Assembly: GCA_028277985.1 (NCBI GenBank)
Contig: JANQFG010000265.1
Coordinates: 92,540-156,539, forward strand
From: a bacterium
Lineage (GTDB): Bacteria > Desulfobacterota > DSWW01
Direction: 5' to 3'
DNA: 64,000 nucleotides
The notes under the pieces are model-generated. The model ran no database searches, was not told where the DNA came from, and saw only the letters and a program-made list of their open reading frames with translations. Below, one piece after another: positions 1-8,596 of this stretch. The first letter of the stretch is position 1, and each line of letters opens with the position of its first letter. The position numbers and the translations under genes are program-made.

Positions 1-2
1 TC

Positions 3-500
3 GGAACCTGGGCCGGCGTCGGAGACTATGTCCAGCCCGGAATGTCGATTGTAAAATTCGAAGACCCCGACTCGGGATGTGCCACGTATCAGAGAGACTA
101 CTTCACGGAAGCGGATACGTGGTGGGGTGTGCCGGAACTGAATCCGATGGTCACGATGTTTAGAGAAGAATACATAAGAATGTTTGGACTTACCGGCAGG
201 TGTTTCGACGATGACGGCGACGGATACACGAAATACGCTGCCGCCTACGGGTGCCCGAACGTGGGATTGGACTGCAATGACTACGTTGCCGAGATCAATC
301 CGGGAGCGGAAGAGATCATGGGCAACGGGCTCGATGACGATTGTGACGGTGGTATCGACGGCCCGCCGCCGCCGTGCGCCACATTGCCGGGGAAGGCCGA
401 AGGGGCAGCGACTCTGTTCGGCTATTACGCGCTCTTGCTGGTACCGGCCGTGTATGGCTATTTCTTGAAGAGAAGATTTTCAGGAAATCGAAGGAATTGA
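3..500 (+). CDS. C-terminal part of a MopE-like Ca-binding surface protein with a C-terminal membrane/sorting tail (5' truncated)
   Basis: The reading frame is open to the left window edge, so the first ATG (42) is probably internal and this is the 3' end of a longer gene. The protein holds a Cys-rich acidic repeat (DDDGDGY, then DCND, INPGAEE and NGLDDDCDG), the putative metal-binding motif known from MopE-like and thrombospondin-type proteins; the Asp-rich loops should bind calcium outside the cell. After a Pro-rich linker the last ~35 residues form one hydrophobic helix followed by a basic end (KRRFSGNRRN). That layout resembles C-terminal sorting or anchoring tails (CTERM type). The next gene is convergent. 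The function of the missing N-terminal part cannot be read. Confidence 0.75.
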   Translation, partial: GTWAGVGDYVQPGMSIVKFEDPDSGCATYQRDYFTEADTWWGVPELNPMVTMFREEYIRMFGLTGRCFDDDGDGYTKYAAAYGCPNVGLDCNDYVAEINPGAEEIMGNGLDDDCDGGIDGPPPPCATLPGKAEGAATLFGYYALLLVPAVYGYFLKRRFSGNRRN

Positions 501-508
501 AGAGGCTC

Positions 509-554
509 TGAGAAGCAGGCTCGTGGCGGTTCGAGGGCATGAGCCTGCTTCTCA
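509..554. terminator. Long inverted repeat between convergent genes, probable bidirectional terminator
   Basis: TGAGAAGCAGGCTC (509-522) is perfectly complementary to 541-554, giving a 14-bp stem with an 18-nt loop. It starts just after the stop codon at 500 and lies before the 3' end of the minus-strand gene ending at 600. There is no clear U tract, so termination is inferred from position and stem strength. Confidence 0.6.
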
Positions 555-599
555 TTCGCACCGCACCTGCCTTGTCCGGTACCCACCCTTCTTTGGTGT

Positions 600-1151
600 C
601 TACTCCTTTTTCGGAGCCTGCCCTTTTCCCGGCAGCGATTGGCTGGAAACGGGTTTCGGTGAGTGAGGCTGCTGCCCCGTGATCTTTCGTAGGGCGTCTG
701 CGGCTTTCATCCGCACGGCGGGATTCGTGTCATGGAGTGCCACGTTCAGGGCGGGGACGGCATCGGCTGCGTCCGGGCCTACCTTGCCGAGCAGCCAGGC
801 GGCACCGCGTCGCATTTCCCACTCGTCGTCCTTGAGCAGGGAGATCATGTAGGGGACGAGTTCCTTTCCCATTCCGAGAAGCGCAGAATTGCACGCGACC
901 AGCATTTTCTTGTCGTGGTTCCTTACCTGTCTTATCGTCTCGACCAGAAGAGGGATTGCCTCCCGTGCCTCCGGTCCCATCTCTCCGACGGCACGGATAG
1001 CGGAATACCTTACCGCCGGGTTCTGGTCCTCGAGCATCTCGATCCAGGCCCGCATGGGTTTCCCCTGATAGGTGATCTCTTCCTTCTTGCTGCATCCGAT
1101 GGCGAGGAGCCCTACACAAACCAGCACGGCGATACAACGCTTCTCGAACAT
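600..1151 (-). CDS. HEAT-repeat lipoprotein
   Basis: Start chosen at the ATG at 1151 because the longer frame (from 1175) would overlap the upstream gene, whose stop ends at 1153, and because the shorter product begins with a clean lipoprotein signal: KR, a hydrophobic core, then lipobox LAIGC with Cys20. The mature part has about four helical repeats of HEAT/PBS-lyase type (NPAVRYSAIRAVGEMG, EMRRGAAWLLGKVG, NPAVRMKAADALRKI). Such proteins act as scaffolds in the periplasm. It is the last gene of a minus-strand run behind the mannose genes, one base after the kinase-isomerase stop, so probably co-transcribed. Whether it has a part in mannoside use is unknown. Confidence 0.8.
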   Translation of the reverse strand: MFEKRCIAVLVCVGLLAIGCSKKEEITYQGKPMRAWIEMLEDQNPAVRYSAIRAVGEMGPEAREAIPLLVETIRQVRNHDKKMLVACNSALLGMGKELVPYMISLLKDDEWEMRRGAAWLLGKVGPDAADAVPALNVALHDTNPAVRMKAADALRKITGQQPHSPKPVSSQSLPGKGQAPKKE

Positions 1152-1152
1152 G

Positions 1153-4149
1153 TCACAACCCTTTCGTCGGCGCATTAGCGGTAGTGCCCGGTAGATCTTC
1201 GATCCAGGAGCTGTTCACAAGGGTTTTCAGAACCTTGCAGGGCTTCTTGCCCCTGTTGAGTATGGTGTACGGCCCGGTACAAGCGGGCACGACAGTGGTT
1301 TCAGAGAAGGGAAGCAGGAAATCCCTCTCAGGGGACGCCATGGGGCGGATGACGACCGGTCCCCCTTCGGTCAGGCTCAATACGTGGGGAACGCCGCGGG
1401 TGTCGTCCCGGACGGTCGCAGCGAACTCGAATCGATGGACCTCGAAGACGAGATCCTCCCGCCCGCCGAGAAGGTATTCTGCCCAGCCTTTGCCTCTTCG
1501 AATGCATTTGGGTTTCTGGATCAGATTCTTCTTCACCCATCCCGTGTCGCGGTGAGGGTACTTGCGGAGCATACGGAACGCGTGGTCCGAGTGGATCTCC
1601 CTGAGCTCTCCGTTGAGGTCCGGGCGGAGATAGTCGTAGAAATGAAATGTGTATCGGTCCGTGGTGGAGCTCAGCTCGAGGACCACGCACCCTTTCCCGG
1701 AGGCGTGGACCGTTCCTGCCGGGATCAGGAATAGATCACCTTTTCTTGCAGGGAAAACGTTCACGAACTCCCTGTGGTCGAAGGGTGTGCCGTCTGTCTC
1801 GGCGCGCCGGACGAGTTGCTGGAATTCACGAATATCGATCCCTTCCTTGATCCCCAGATGCACGTAGGCATCCGGGGTTGCCTCCATGATGTAGTAGCTC
1901 TCATCCTGGTGAAGGGGTTCTCGAAAGGTCTTCTTGATATAGGCGGCGTCCGGATGAATCTGAATCGCCATGTCGTCGCCCTTCCAGCAATCATCGTAGT
2001 TGACCCGTATGGGCCAGATCCCCTTGAACCTACTGTTGACCCGCGGGCCCATGATTCTGTCCGGCTGCTTGTCCAGCATGACAGGGAAGGGGATTTCAAG
2101 GAAAGTGTCGCCCACGGGAAGCTTGATGCTCATCTGGTAGGCCATCAACTCGTAGGCCCATGCACAGTTCACCATCTCCTTGGGCAAGTTTCGGATCTTC
2201 TTGAGCCACTGTCCGCCCCAGACCCCCACATCGTGGAAAGCCTTGAGCTGAAACGGTCCACGGGCCGCCTGGGAAACCAGCTCGTCCAGAGTGCGGAGGC
2301 TCAGGAGCTTGGGTTGGGCAGCAAGATTGTCATCGATATAGTAGTCAACCCTTTTGAGGAGTGTCTTCTTCTCCCTGTCCAGTACGGGAAAGTCGACATA
2401 GTGAAACCTCTTTCCCGCAAGATAGGCAGGCTGGTCCTTTCCGACTCCTTGCCTCTTCCGTGCTCCAAGAGGCAGGGCCAGCCCCTTCGAGGACCGCCTG
2501 GTGAACTCTTCGCGAGTGATGTCCCTGTAGAAGACAGTGTCGTATGTTCTTCTCAAGGGACGGCAGGCCGCACCCGACCCGAAACAGAGGATGGCACGGG
2601 GTGATCTTGGCTGTTCCTTCTTGTGCCGCACAAGCTTGTCTTGCAGGGCGGCAACCCTGTGTTCGTCGAGCAGGTCCGTGAGTCTTCCGTTGACAACGCG
2701 TCCAAAGGTCTTCTCCGCTGTCATGGAGGGGCGAAGAAGCCTTTCGATCTCTGCCGGCGGCTTGTAGCACCTGGAGAAATCGATGAGATGAACGCGAATC
2801 CCCTGCTGTTCGAGGGCTTTCTTGAGTTGGGGGATCCTCTTCTTCCAATCGATGCCGCAAGTTCCGTCCATGGCGAGAAGTGCCGGCCTTGCTTCTTCAA
2901 GAAACACCCTCGTGACGATCTGCCCGATATGCCTGTGGATCTTCCTGTTGCCCACGACAAGGGATTCTTTCCACTTCCTGTGCATGATCTCTCCTGCTGG
3001 TACAAGCAGGGAGGCGCCCCACAAGCCGATTTTAGTTTCTCTGTTCTTCATGGTGGACAGTCGATCGATCTCCACGAGCAGAATCTTTCCATCGTAGCCG
3101 GCCTTGGCAAGGGCCCTTCTTGCAGCCGGCAGGATCACCTGTCTGCCCTCGGGTTTGAGTAACAAGCCTGCCACGAGAAAGACGCACGTACCCTTTACAG
3201 AGGCCCAATCTTGGGCGTCCCATTCGAGGAGCTTCTTTCTTCCTTTCCCTTTGTGGAGTTGAATGATCAGGCTCGCAAGGTCCTTTCCAGCCTGCTTCAA
3301 TATGCCTTCGGCCTGGCTCTTGGCCGTCCTATTGCCTGAAAGGTAGGCACGGGCCAGGACCTTCGCGGAAATCCGGTCCAGGGGCACTTCCTTGGAGGGG
3401 TCGGCCACCCCGGGCAGATCTTCGGAGGCATCCACGAATCGAGAGAAGACCGCCTTGCCCTGTTCCCGGTTTCTTCTCTCCCTGTCCTGGGCCTCCTTTC
3501 CGATACCTTTTCCTCCGAGTAGAGTCTCTGCGGTCTTCCCGTGTCTGATGATGATGTCAAAGAAGGCGTGAGAGCCGGGCAGGGGTTCCACCCGCTTGTC
3601 TTCGAGGATCCGAATCTTGCCCGCACCGAATCCTGTGCCGGGGCCGAAATAGACCACCTTGCCCCCGGTTCGTTCCACAAGGGCGGCCCATTCCGTTCCG
3701 TATTCCGGCGAACGAACAAACGCATCTGCCGAGGCAACGGCCTGAACGACCCCGTCGTTGTTGATGTGGACTCTCCAGTCTTTGCCCAGAAGACTCTCCA
3801 GGATCTTGGCCGGCTTCTTGCGTGCGAGACCCGGGATGTTCGGAACCGTTCTTGGGTCCACGCGTCCGTCGCGCCCGTAGAGGCCCGGAGCCCCCATCCC
3901 GACCAGACGAAGGACCCTCCATCCCTGCTTCTCCACTTCACGGGTCCGTTTCTTGATCAGCGCTGCGACCCGCCTCAGAGTCCGGTTTGCATCTGTACGT
4001 CCTTCCACCTTGACTACGCCGGTGGGGGGATATTCGCGGGCAATGCCCCTTCGGGCATCCGCATCGAAGAAGGCAAAGGCGATCTTGCTGCCGCCGAGGT
4101 CCACTGCAGGCAGTACGATTCGTTCGCTTGCCCGGATCATTCTGGTCAT
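1153..4149 (-). CDS. Sugar kinase (ROK-like) fused to class I mannose-6-phosphate isomerase
   Basis: 998 residues, about three times a ROK kinase. Residues ~10-390 are ROK/glucokinase-like: phosphate-binding DLGGSK (Asp17), a GAPG segment, NIPG, and the catalytic-loop equivalent INND; the ROK zinc motif CxCGxxGCxE is absent. Residues ~395-590 form a middle region with a degenerate P-loop-like stretch (GTCGIDWKK). The C-terminal ~390 residues are a type I phosphomannose isomerase: metal ligands QIH (Gln730, His732), Glu750 in DESYYIM and His815 in AGTVHASG. The predicted sequence of reactions is mannose to mannose-6-phosphate to fructose-6-phosphate. The alpha-mannosidase gene lies 30 bp upstream on the same strand, which supports mannose as substrate. 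No signal peptide, so cytoplasmic. RBS GGGGA is placed 8 nt before the ATG. Confidence 0.85.
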   Translation of the reverse strand: MTRMIRASERIVLPAVDLGGSKIAFAFFDADARRGIAREYPPTGVVKVEGRTDANRTLRRVAALIKKRTREVEKQGWRVLRLVGMGAPGLYGRDGRVDPRTVPNIPGLARKKPAKILESLLGKDWRVHINNDGVVQAVASADAFVRSPEYGTEWAALVERTGGKVVYFGPGTGFGAGKIRILEDKRVEPLPGSHAFFDIIIRHGKTAETLLGGKGIGKEAQDRERRNREQGKAVFSRFVDASEDLPGVADPSKEVPLDRISAKVLARAYLSGNRTAKSQAEGILKQAGKDLASLIIQLHKGKGRKKLLEWDAQDWASVKGTCVFLVAGLLLKPEGRQVILPAARRALAKAGYDGKILLVEIDRLSTMKNRETKIGLWGASLLVPAGEIMHRKWKESLVVGNRKIHRHIGQIVTRVFLEEARPALLAMDGTCGIDWKKRIPQLKKALEQQGIRVHLIDFSRCYKPPAEIERLLRPSMTAEKTFGRVVNGRLTDLLDEHRVAALQDKLVRHKKEQPRSPRAILCFGSGAACRPLRRTYDTVFYRDITREEFTRRSSKGLALPLGARKRQGVGKDQPAYLAGKRFHYVDFPVLDREKKTLLKRVDYYIDDNLAAQPKLLSLRTLDELVSQAARGPFQLKAFHDVGVWGGQWLKKIRNLPKEMVNCAWAYELMAYQMSIKLPVGDTFLEIPFPVMLDKQPDRIMGPRVNSRFKGIWPIRVNYDDCWKGDDMAIQIHPDAAYIKKTFREPLHQDESYYIMEATPDAYVHLGIKEGIDIREFQQLVRRAETDGTPFDHREFVNVFPARKGDLFLIPAGTVHASGKGCVVLELSSTTDRYTFHFYDYLRPDLNGELREIHSDHAFRMLRKYPHRDTGWVKKNLIQKPKCIRRGKGWAEYLLGGREDLVFEVHRFEFAATVRDDTRGVPHVLSLTEGGPVVIRPMASPERDFLLPFSETTVVPACTGPYTILNRGKKPCKVLKTLVNSSWIEDLPGTTANAPTKGL

Positions 4150-4179
4150 CTTGTTGTCCCCAGGTGCTCGACATAGAGG

Positions 4180-6948
4180 TTAACGGGGAGGGAGGATCTT
4201 CGGCACCAGCCTCAGGGTCATGATCTTCTTCGGTTCCACCTCGAGCGCAATGCTCCCGTCCTTTGCTACAGGAATCCGTCCCATCTTCTCTTCGTTCATG
4301 TCTGCGAGCCAGGCACGGCGGATTCCAGGCAGGATCTCCAGGCTGCCGCTGACGGACCTGGGCGTCGTGTTGAAGAGGCGGATGATCAGGTCATCATTCC
4401 CGTAGGCCTTCTTGACGGCGCTAACCATGAGGCGGTCCGGCTTGATTCGAAGGAAACGCAGGCTGGGAGGCAGTTCTCCGTCCTGGCGAGGGACCGTGAG
4501 GGTCTGCAAGGGGATGTTGTACCGGTTCTCCTCGACGCAGATCGTCCTGGCCGGCCAGGATCCGGCAAGGGGCATGATCGCATACTTGAACTTGTGCTCT
4601 CCGATGCACTGTGCATCCGGAACGGCTATTTTGGGGCCGGCGAGCCTCTTTCGCGTGGTCAGGTCGTCCTGGGAAAGCCATCCCACACACCGCAGCAGGG
4701 TGAGGGCAAGGGTCCCGTCCGCCGTCGCTTCGTATTCGGGCAGGCCCTTGTTCAGGACGACGAGCCCCTTCTTGCCGTCGTGGAGCCCCACGAAATTGCG
4801 TTGAAACTGCATGGGGGAGATGCGTGTTTCCCTCGGGAGCTCCCCCATGCTCGTCTGGTGCGTGATGTTCCTCTCTCTGCTCTCCGGGTACTCGAGGGTG
4901 TCGGAGATGGGCCTCTTCACCAGGTCCCCCTGGGTCTGCACGTACACGAAGTCGGACGGCACTCCGGGGAAGAGGGCTCGCAAACGATGGTCCTTCACGC
5001 GGTTGTCCACGTGGGCGGTTATGTGGACTCGCGGCGAATGCCGGGTGAGGGTGAATCGAAATCTCAGAGGAAACCGGATCAATTTCTTCTTCCGGGCTTT
5101 CCTGTCACGGGTCAACCCCTGGGGCAGGGCGAGCTCGGTCTTGACTTCGTAGGCGGCCAGCAAAGGACCGTTCTCTTTCAGCACGATCCTACCCTTCGCC
5201 CGGTGGGTGGTGATCGCACGTTCGCCCTTCAAGGGATCGTAATTATACGTGTCGCCCCGGTCCGCCGTATCTTCGATCAAGTTGAGGTTCTTGAAAAGGG
5301 CGCCGCTGCGCTTGTCGAGGATCGTGAGGGATCCGTTCTCACGGACCGTGACCTTGAGGAGCTCGTTTTCCAGGACGTTCCTCTTTTCGTCGGCTATGAG
5401 ATCCGAAACGGCCGAATCCCGCCGGTCCGTGGAGGAGAGTGCGTAAGCTCTGTATCCGAATGGAGGGAGGCGCTCGCAACGAAAAGCGAACTGGCAACCC
5501 TCTTCGTCGTTTTTCAGAGGTTGAACCTGAAGATGGCTCCCGGCCGCATCCCGCAGGGCCCAGCCGGCCCCCTTTCTCTTCCCGGCGCCGACCAGGGACG
5601 GGTCCAGCTGCCAGTCGGCGTCCTCATGGCCCGGAGTCGCGGGTTCGATCCTGACCTTGACGACCTCGGTTCGTTCCAGGTCGGAGGGATTCACGAGTAC
5701 CAGAGCGCGCTCTCCCACGCGGATGAACCGGATCGTGTCTATCCTCGAGGCTATTCTCTGAAGGCTGTCGTCCGTGATGTCTCTCGCCAGCTCGATTGCG
5801 TTGTTGTATCGGACCTCGCCCTCGCGATGCACGTCGTCGATCGCACAGGCGTTGCAGTGGTGGAAATGCTGGCGCATCAGGTACTCCCAGGCCCTCTCGA
5901 TCAACCCTGATGGGTAGACCTCTCCCATCAACCAGGCGACCGTGGCAAAAGGCTCTGCGAATTTCTCGATAGCGATTTCCGCCTTCTTGTTCTTCTGCTT
6001 GAGATACATCCTGGCAGACAGCTGGCCGCTCATGGTACAGGCCCACTTGTTTCCGGTCAGCTCGCCGCGAAGGATGTGAAGGGGAGGATTCTCCTTTTCC
6101 ATGAGGCGGAAGAAATCCTGGAGCCGGATCTGGCGCACCTTGTATCCTGATCCTATGAGGGAATCGATCTTCCTGATGGTACGGTTCACGTCGGACTGGG
6201 CTTCGAACTGGTCGTTTCCCTGGGTGATGAGCACGTGGGGGGTGACGGCAAATGTCCTCAACAGGTCTGCTTCCCGCTTGATCAGCTCCGTCGCATCCAG
6301 AGGGTTTTCCGGGAGCTGCCAGACCTGGGCGTAGGTCCTAGCCGGGTAGTATTTCAGCACTTCAGACTTGTCCGCCCCTTTCCATATGGTGAGGTCCTTC
6401 AGGGGCTTACCGGTTCGGTACCCGCGCCATGCGAAGGCGGACGTGAGGCCGGTTCCCCTGATGATCTGGGGAACCTGGGAATGGTACTGGAAAGCGTCCG
6501 CGTTGTAGAAGACGAGACTCGGGGCGCCGAATCTCTTCGAAAACCGCACACCCCTGTTGATGTTCCGGATGAGCGACTCATTGCTGATCAGGCAGGTTTC
6601 CGGCGAGGTCCAGCATGGCCCTATGTCGAGTTGCTTTCGCTTGACGAACTTGCTGATTCTCCTTTCGGCATGGCCGGCCGTATCTGCGTTGTCAAGAGCG
6701 TCGCGCTCCCTGAGGATCTCGAGGTAGTCCATGATCGGCATGACCTGGCCGTCGAAATGGAACGTGAAAGACGGATCCTTCTCGAGGGTATCGAGAAGAT
6801 GGTCCAGGAGATGAACGAGCTGCATCTTGAAGCCTTCGTGGACTTCGTACCATTCGAAATCCCAATGGGTATGCGAAAGGATGTGGACATGGAGAAGATC
6901 ATCGGCATCTTCGGGCGGAGCAGGTGAAGGTCTCTTGTTCTGTCTCAT
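4180..6948 (-). CDS. GH38 alpha-mannosidase (cytoplasmic)
   Basis: 922 residues, the usual size for the bacterial GH38 branch (MngB-like). The N-terminus has the zinc-binding HTHWDFEWY motif (His28, Asp30). Asp151 in YNADAFQ, followed by SQVPQI, aligns by position with the GH38 nucleophile. The long C-terminal part is beta-rich, as in the family. No signal peptide, so it should cleave imported mannosides inside the cell by a retaining mechanism. It is followed by the kinase-isomerase fusion, giving a self-contained route from mannoside to fructose-6-phosphate. Mannosylglycerate or a short mannan oligosaccharide are both possible substrates. No importer is adjacent. Confidence 0.88.
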   Translation of the reverse strand: MRQNKRPSPAPPEDADDLLHVHILSHTHWDFEWYEVHEGFKMQLVHLLDHLLDTLEKDPSFTFHFDGQVMPIMDYLEILRERDALDNADTAGHAERRISKFVKRKQLDIGPCWTSPETCLISNESLIRNINRGVRFSKRFGAPSLVFYNADAFQYHSQVPQIIRGTGLTSAFAWRGYRTGKPLKDLTIWKGADKSEVLKYYPARTYAQVWQLPENPLDATELIKREADLLRTFAVTPHVLITQGNDQFEAQSDVNRTIRKIDSLIGSGYKVRQIRLQDFFRLMEKENPPLHILRGELTGNKWACTMSGQLSARMYLKQKNKKAEIAIEKFAEPFATVAWLMGEVYPSGLIERAWEYLMRQHFHHCNACAIDDVHREGEVRYNNAIELARDITDDSLQRIASRIDTIRFIRVGERALVLVNPSDLERTEVVKVRIEPATPGHEDADWQLDPSLVGAGKRKGAGWALRDAAGSHLQVQPLKNDEEGCQFAFRCERLPPFGYRAYALSSTDRRDSAVSDLIADEKRNVLENELLKVTVRENGSLTILDKRSGALFKNLNLIEDTADRGDTYNYDPLKGERAITTHRAKGRIVLKENGPLLAAYEVKTELALPQGLTRDRKARKKKLIRFPLRFRFTLTRHSPRVHITAHVDNRVKDHRLRALFPGVPSDFVYVQTQGDLVKRPISDTLEYPESRERNITHQTSMGELPRETRISPMQFQRNFVGLHDGKKGLVVLNKGLPEYEATADGTLALTLLRCVGWLSQDDLTTRKRLAGPKIAVPDAQCIGEHKFKYAIMPLAGSWPARTICVEENRYNIPLQTLTVPRQDGELPPSLRFLRIKPDRLMVSAVKKAYGNDDLIIRLFNTTPRSVSGSLEILPGIRRAWLADMNEEKMGRIPVAKDGSIALEVEPKKIMTLRLVPKILPPR

Positions 6949-7118
6949 CGCGGTCTGTGCGCCTCGTTCGTCGTGACGTTCTTGTCATGGCAGCCCGGTT
7001 GCGGGCACGGGAAGCCGGCCGAGGAGCGTCCAAGATATCATATTGATGAAATCATGAACAAGACGGAGCAGCCGGTCACAAGAAAGGAATTCGGTAACGA
7101 CGTATGGGTTGAGCTTTC

Positions 7119-8561
7119 TCAAGGATAGGGAGGTGGAATGCTTGAAGAGAAACCCTCCTCCGGTTCCGAGGGAGTACGCCCGGGTATGGAACGGAGACTG
7201 ATGCGCAACCATAGGAAGGAGATAAGCGTGGAGACGCACCCGGACATGAGCATGGCGACCCAAACGCTCGAAAGACCCATCCCGAGTACCCTTGTGAAAA
7301 GGTAGGCCAGGGGGACGCTCACGAGCAGCACGCGCGTGGAGGTGATCACCAGGCTGGGCATGCCGAGCCCGAGCCCCTGGAGGATCCGTCCGCTGTTCAT
7401 GCCGAAGGCGATCATCGGGTAGGCGAAGGCCATATAGCGGAGGTATGTCTTTCCCATTCCAATGACGGAAGGATCGTTCGTGAACACCCTGAGAAATGGG
7501 GTTGGAAAGATGAATATGAGGCAACCGAACAGCACGGATGCGAAGAGGGTCCATCGGATTGCGTAGGAGGCGATTCGATCGACCAGGTCGGCCCTCGATG
7601 CACCGTAATACATGCCGACAAGGCTCAGAAGCGCGGTGCTGACTCCGATGAATGGGAGGACGATCACCATGTCCACCCTGCCTCCGAGACCGAAGGCTGC
7701 GACAGCGCTGGTGCCGTAGATCGAGAGGATGCGATGAAAGCACATTCCCCCGATGCTCATGATCATCATGGTGAGTGAGGCGGGGATGCCCACTTTCAGA
7801 ATGCTCCAGAGCACCTCCCAGGATGGCGTCCAGTACGGGAGTGAGAAGGAGACATACGATGCTTTGCGAACGAACAGGAAAGCGAAGTAGGCCAGAAAGC
7901 TCACGAGCATGGCGACCAGGGTTGCCCAGGCCGCACCGGGAACGCCCCACCCGAGAAGGTAGATGAAGATGGGGTCGAGCACGATATTCAGGCCTGTTGA
8001 TACGGACAGAATGATGACCGGGGTCTTGGTGTCGCCTTCGCCCGTGAGAATGGAGCGCGAGGCAGCGTTGAAGAAGAGCAGGGGGGCTCCCAGGAAGAGG
8101 ATCTTCATGTATGCAGTGCCCATGACCATCGCCTGTTCCTTGGCTCCCACCAGGCGAAGCAGTTCACCGGCAAAAGGTTGGCCGAGGAAGAAGAAGAGCA
8201 CTCCGAGGGAGATTCCGATGAGAAGGGCGTGAGCGGCGGCACGGTTCGCCCCATCCGGATCACGCGCCCCCAGGCGCCTGGCGATGAGGGATTGGGCGCC
8301 GACACTGACGGAGCTGATGGAAAACATGAAGAAGAGAAAAGAGCCGGCAAAGGTGACCGCCGCGATCGCGTCCCCCCCGAGCCGACCCACAAAAATCATG
8401 TCTGCAATGGAGTAGAGGATGTGGATCCCCATGCCGATCATGATCGGGATGGAGAGGCGAATCAGGCTTCTCTCCGGGTGACGGAGAAACGCCTCCATCC
8501 GGTCCACCACCTGTCCGGACCCCTGTTCGGCATCTTCTTTGAAACTCGGCTCTTCGATCAT
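7119..8561 (-). CDS. MATE-family multidrug/cation efflux transporter
   Basis: An open frame runs upstream to 9002, but the extra 147 residues are Arg/Pro-rich and antisense to the oxidoreductase upstream, so the start is taken at the ATG at 8561 (protein MIEEPSFKED), preceded by an AAGG ribosome site. The resulting 480 residues match the MATE family (450-480). There are about twelve membrane helices in two halves and the typical first-helix stretch LIRLSIPIMIGMGIHILYSIADMIFVG is recognisable in part (MIGMG, ADMIFVGRLG). It would export an organic cation or drug-like compound using a Na+ or H+ gradient. It is the last gene of the 13.6-7.1 kb minus-strand run. Confidence 0.88.
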   Translation of the reverse strand: MIEEPSFKEDAEQGSGQVVDRMEAFLRHPERSLIRLSIPIMIGMGIHILYSIADMIFVGRLGGDAIAAVTFAGSFLFFMFSISSVSVGAQSLIARRLGARDPDGANRAAAHALLIGISLGVLFFFLGQPFAGELLRLVGAKEQAMVMGTAYMKILFLGAPLLFFNAASRSILTGEGDTKTPVIILSVSTGLNIVLDPIFIYLLGWGVPGAAWATLVAMLVSFLAYFAFLFVRKASYVSFSLPYWTPSWEVLWSILKVGIPASLTMMIMSIGGMCFHRILSIYGTSAVAAFGLGGRVDMVIVLPFIGVSTALLSLVGMYYGASRADLVDRIASYAIRWTLFASVLFGCLIFIFPTPFLRVFTNDPSVIGMGKTYLRYMAFAYPMIAFGMNSGRILQGLGLGMPSLVITSTRVLLVSVPLAYLFTRVLGMGLSSVWVAMLMSGCVSTLISFLWLRISLRSIPGRTPSEPEEGFSSSIPPPYP

Positions 8562-8596
8562 GACCTTGGAGGGACTCTCTCCTGATCGTACGAAAG

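Noticed and set aside
4594..5910. 438-codon plus-strand ORF opposite the alpha-mannosidase
   Set aside because: Antisense to a clearly recognised gene, low-complexity composition rich in Val/Gly/Arg/Pro/His, no ribosome site and no family motif. Typical GC-rich shadow. The same applies to 20458-21723, 25264-26484, 34244-35314, 55341-56720 and 56536-58071.
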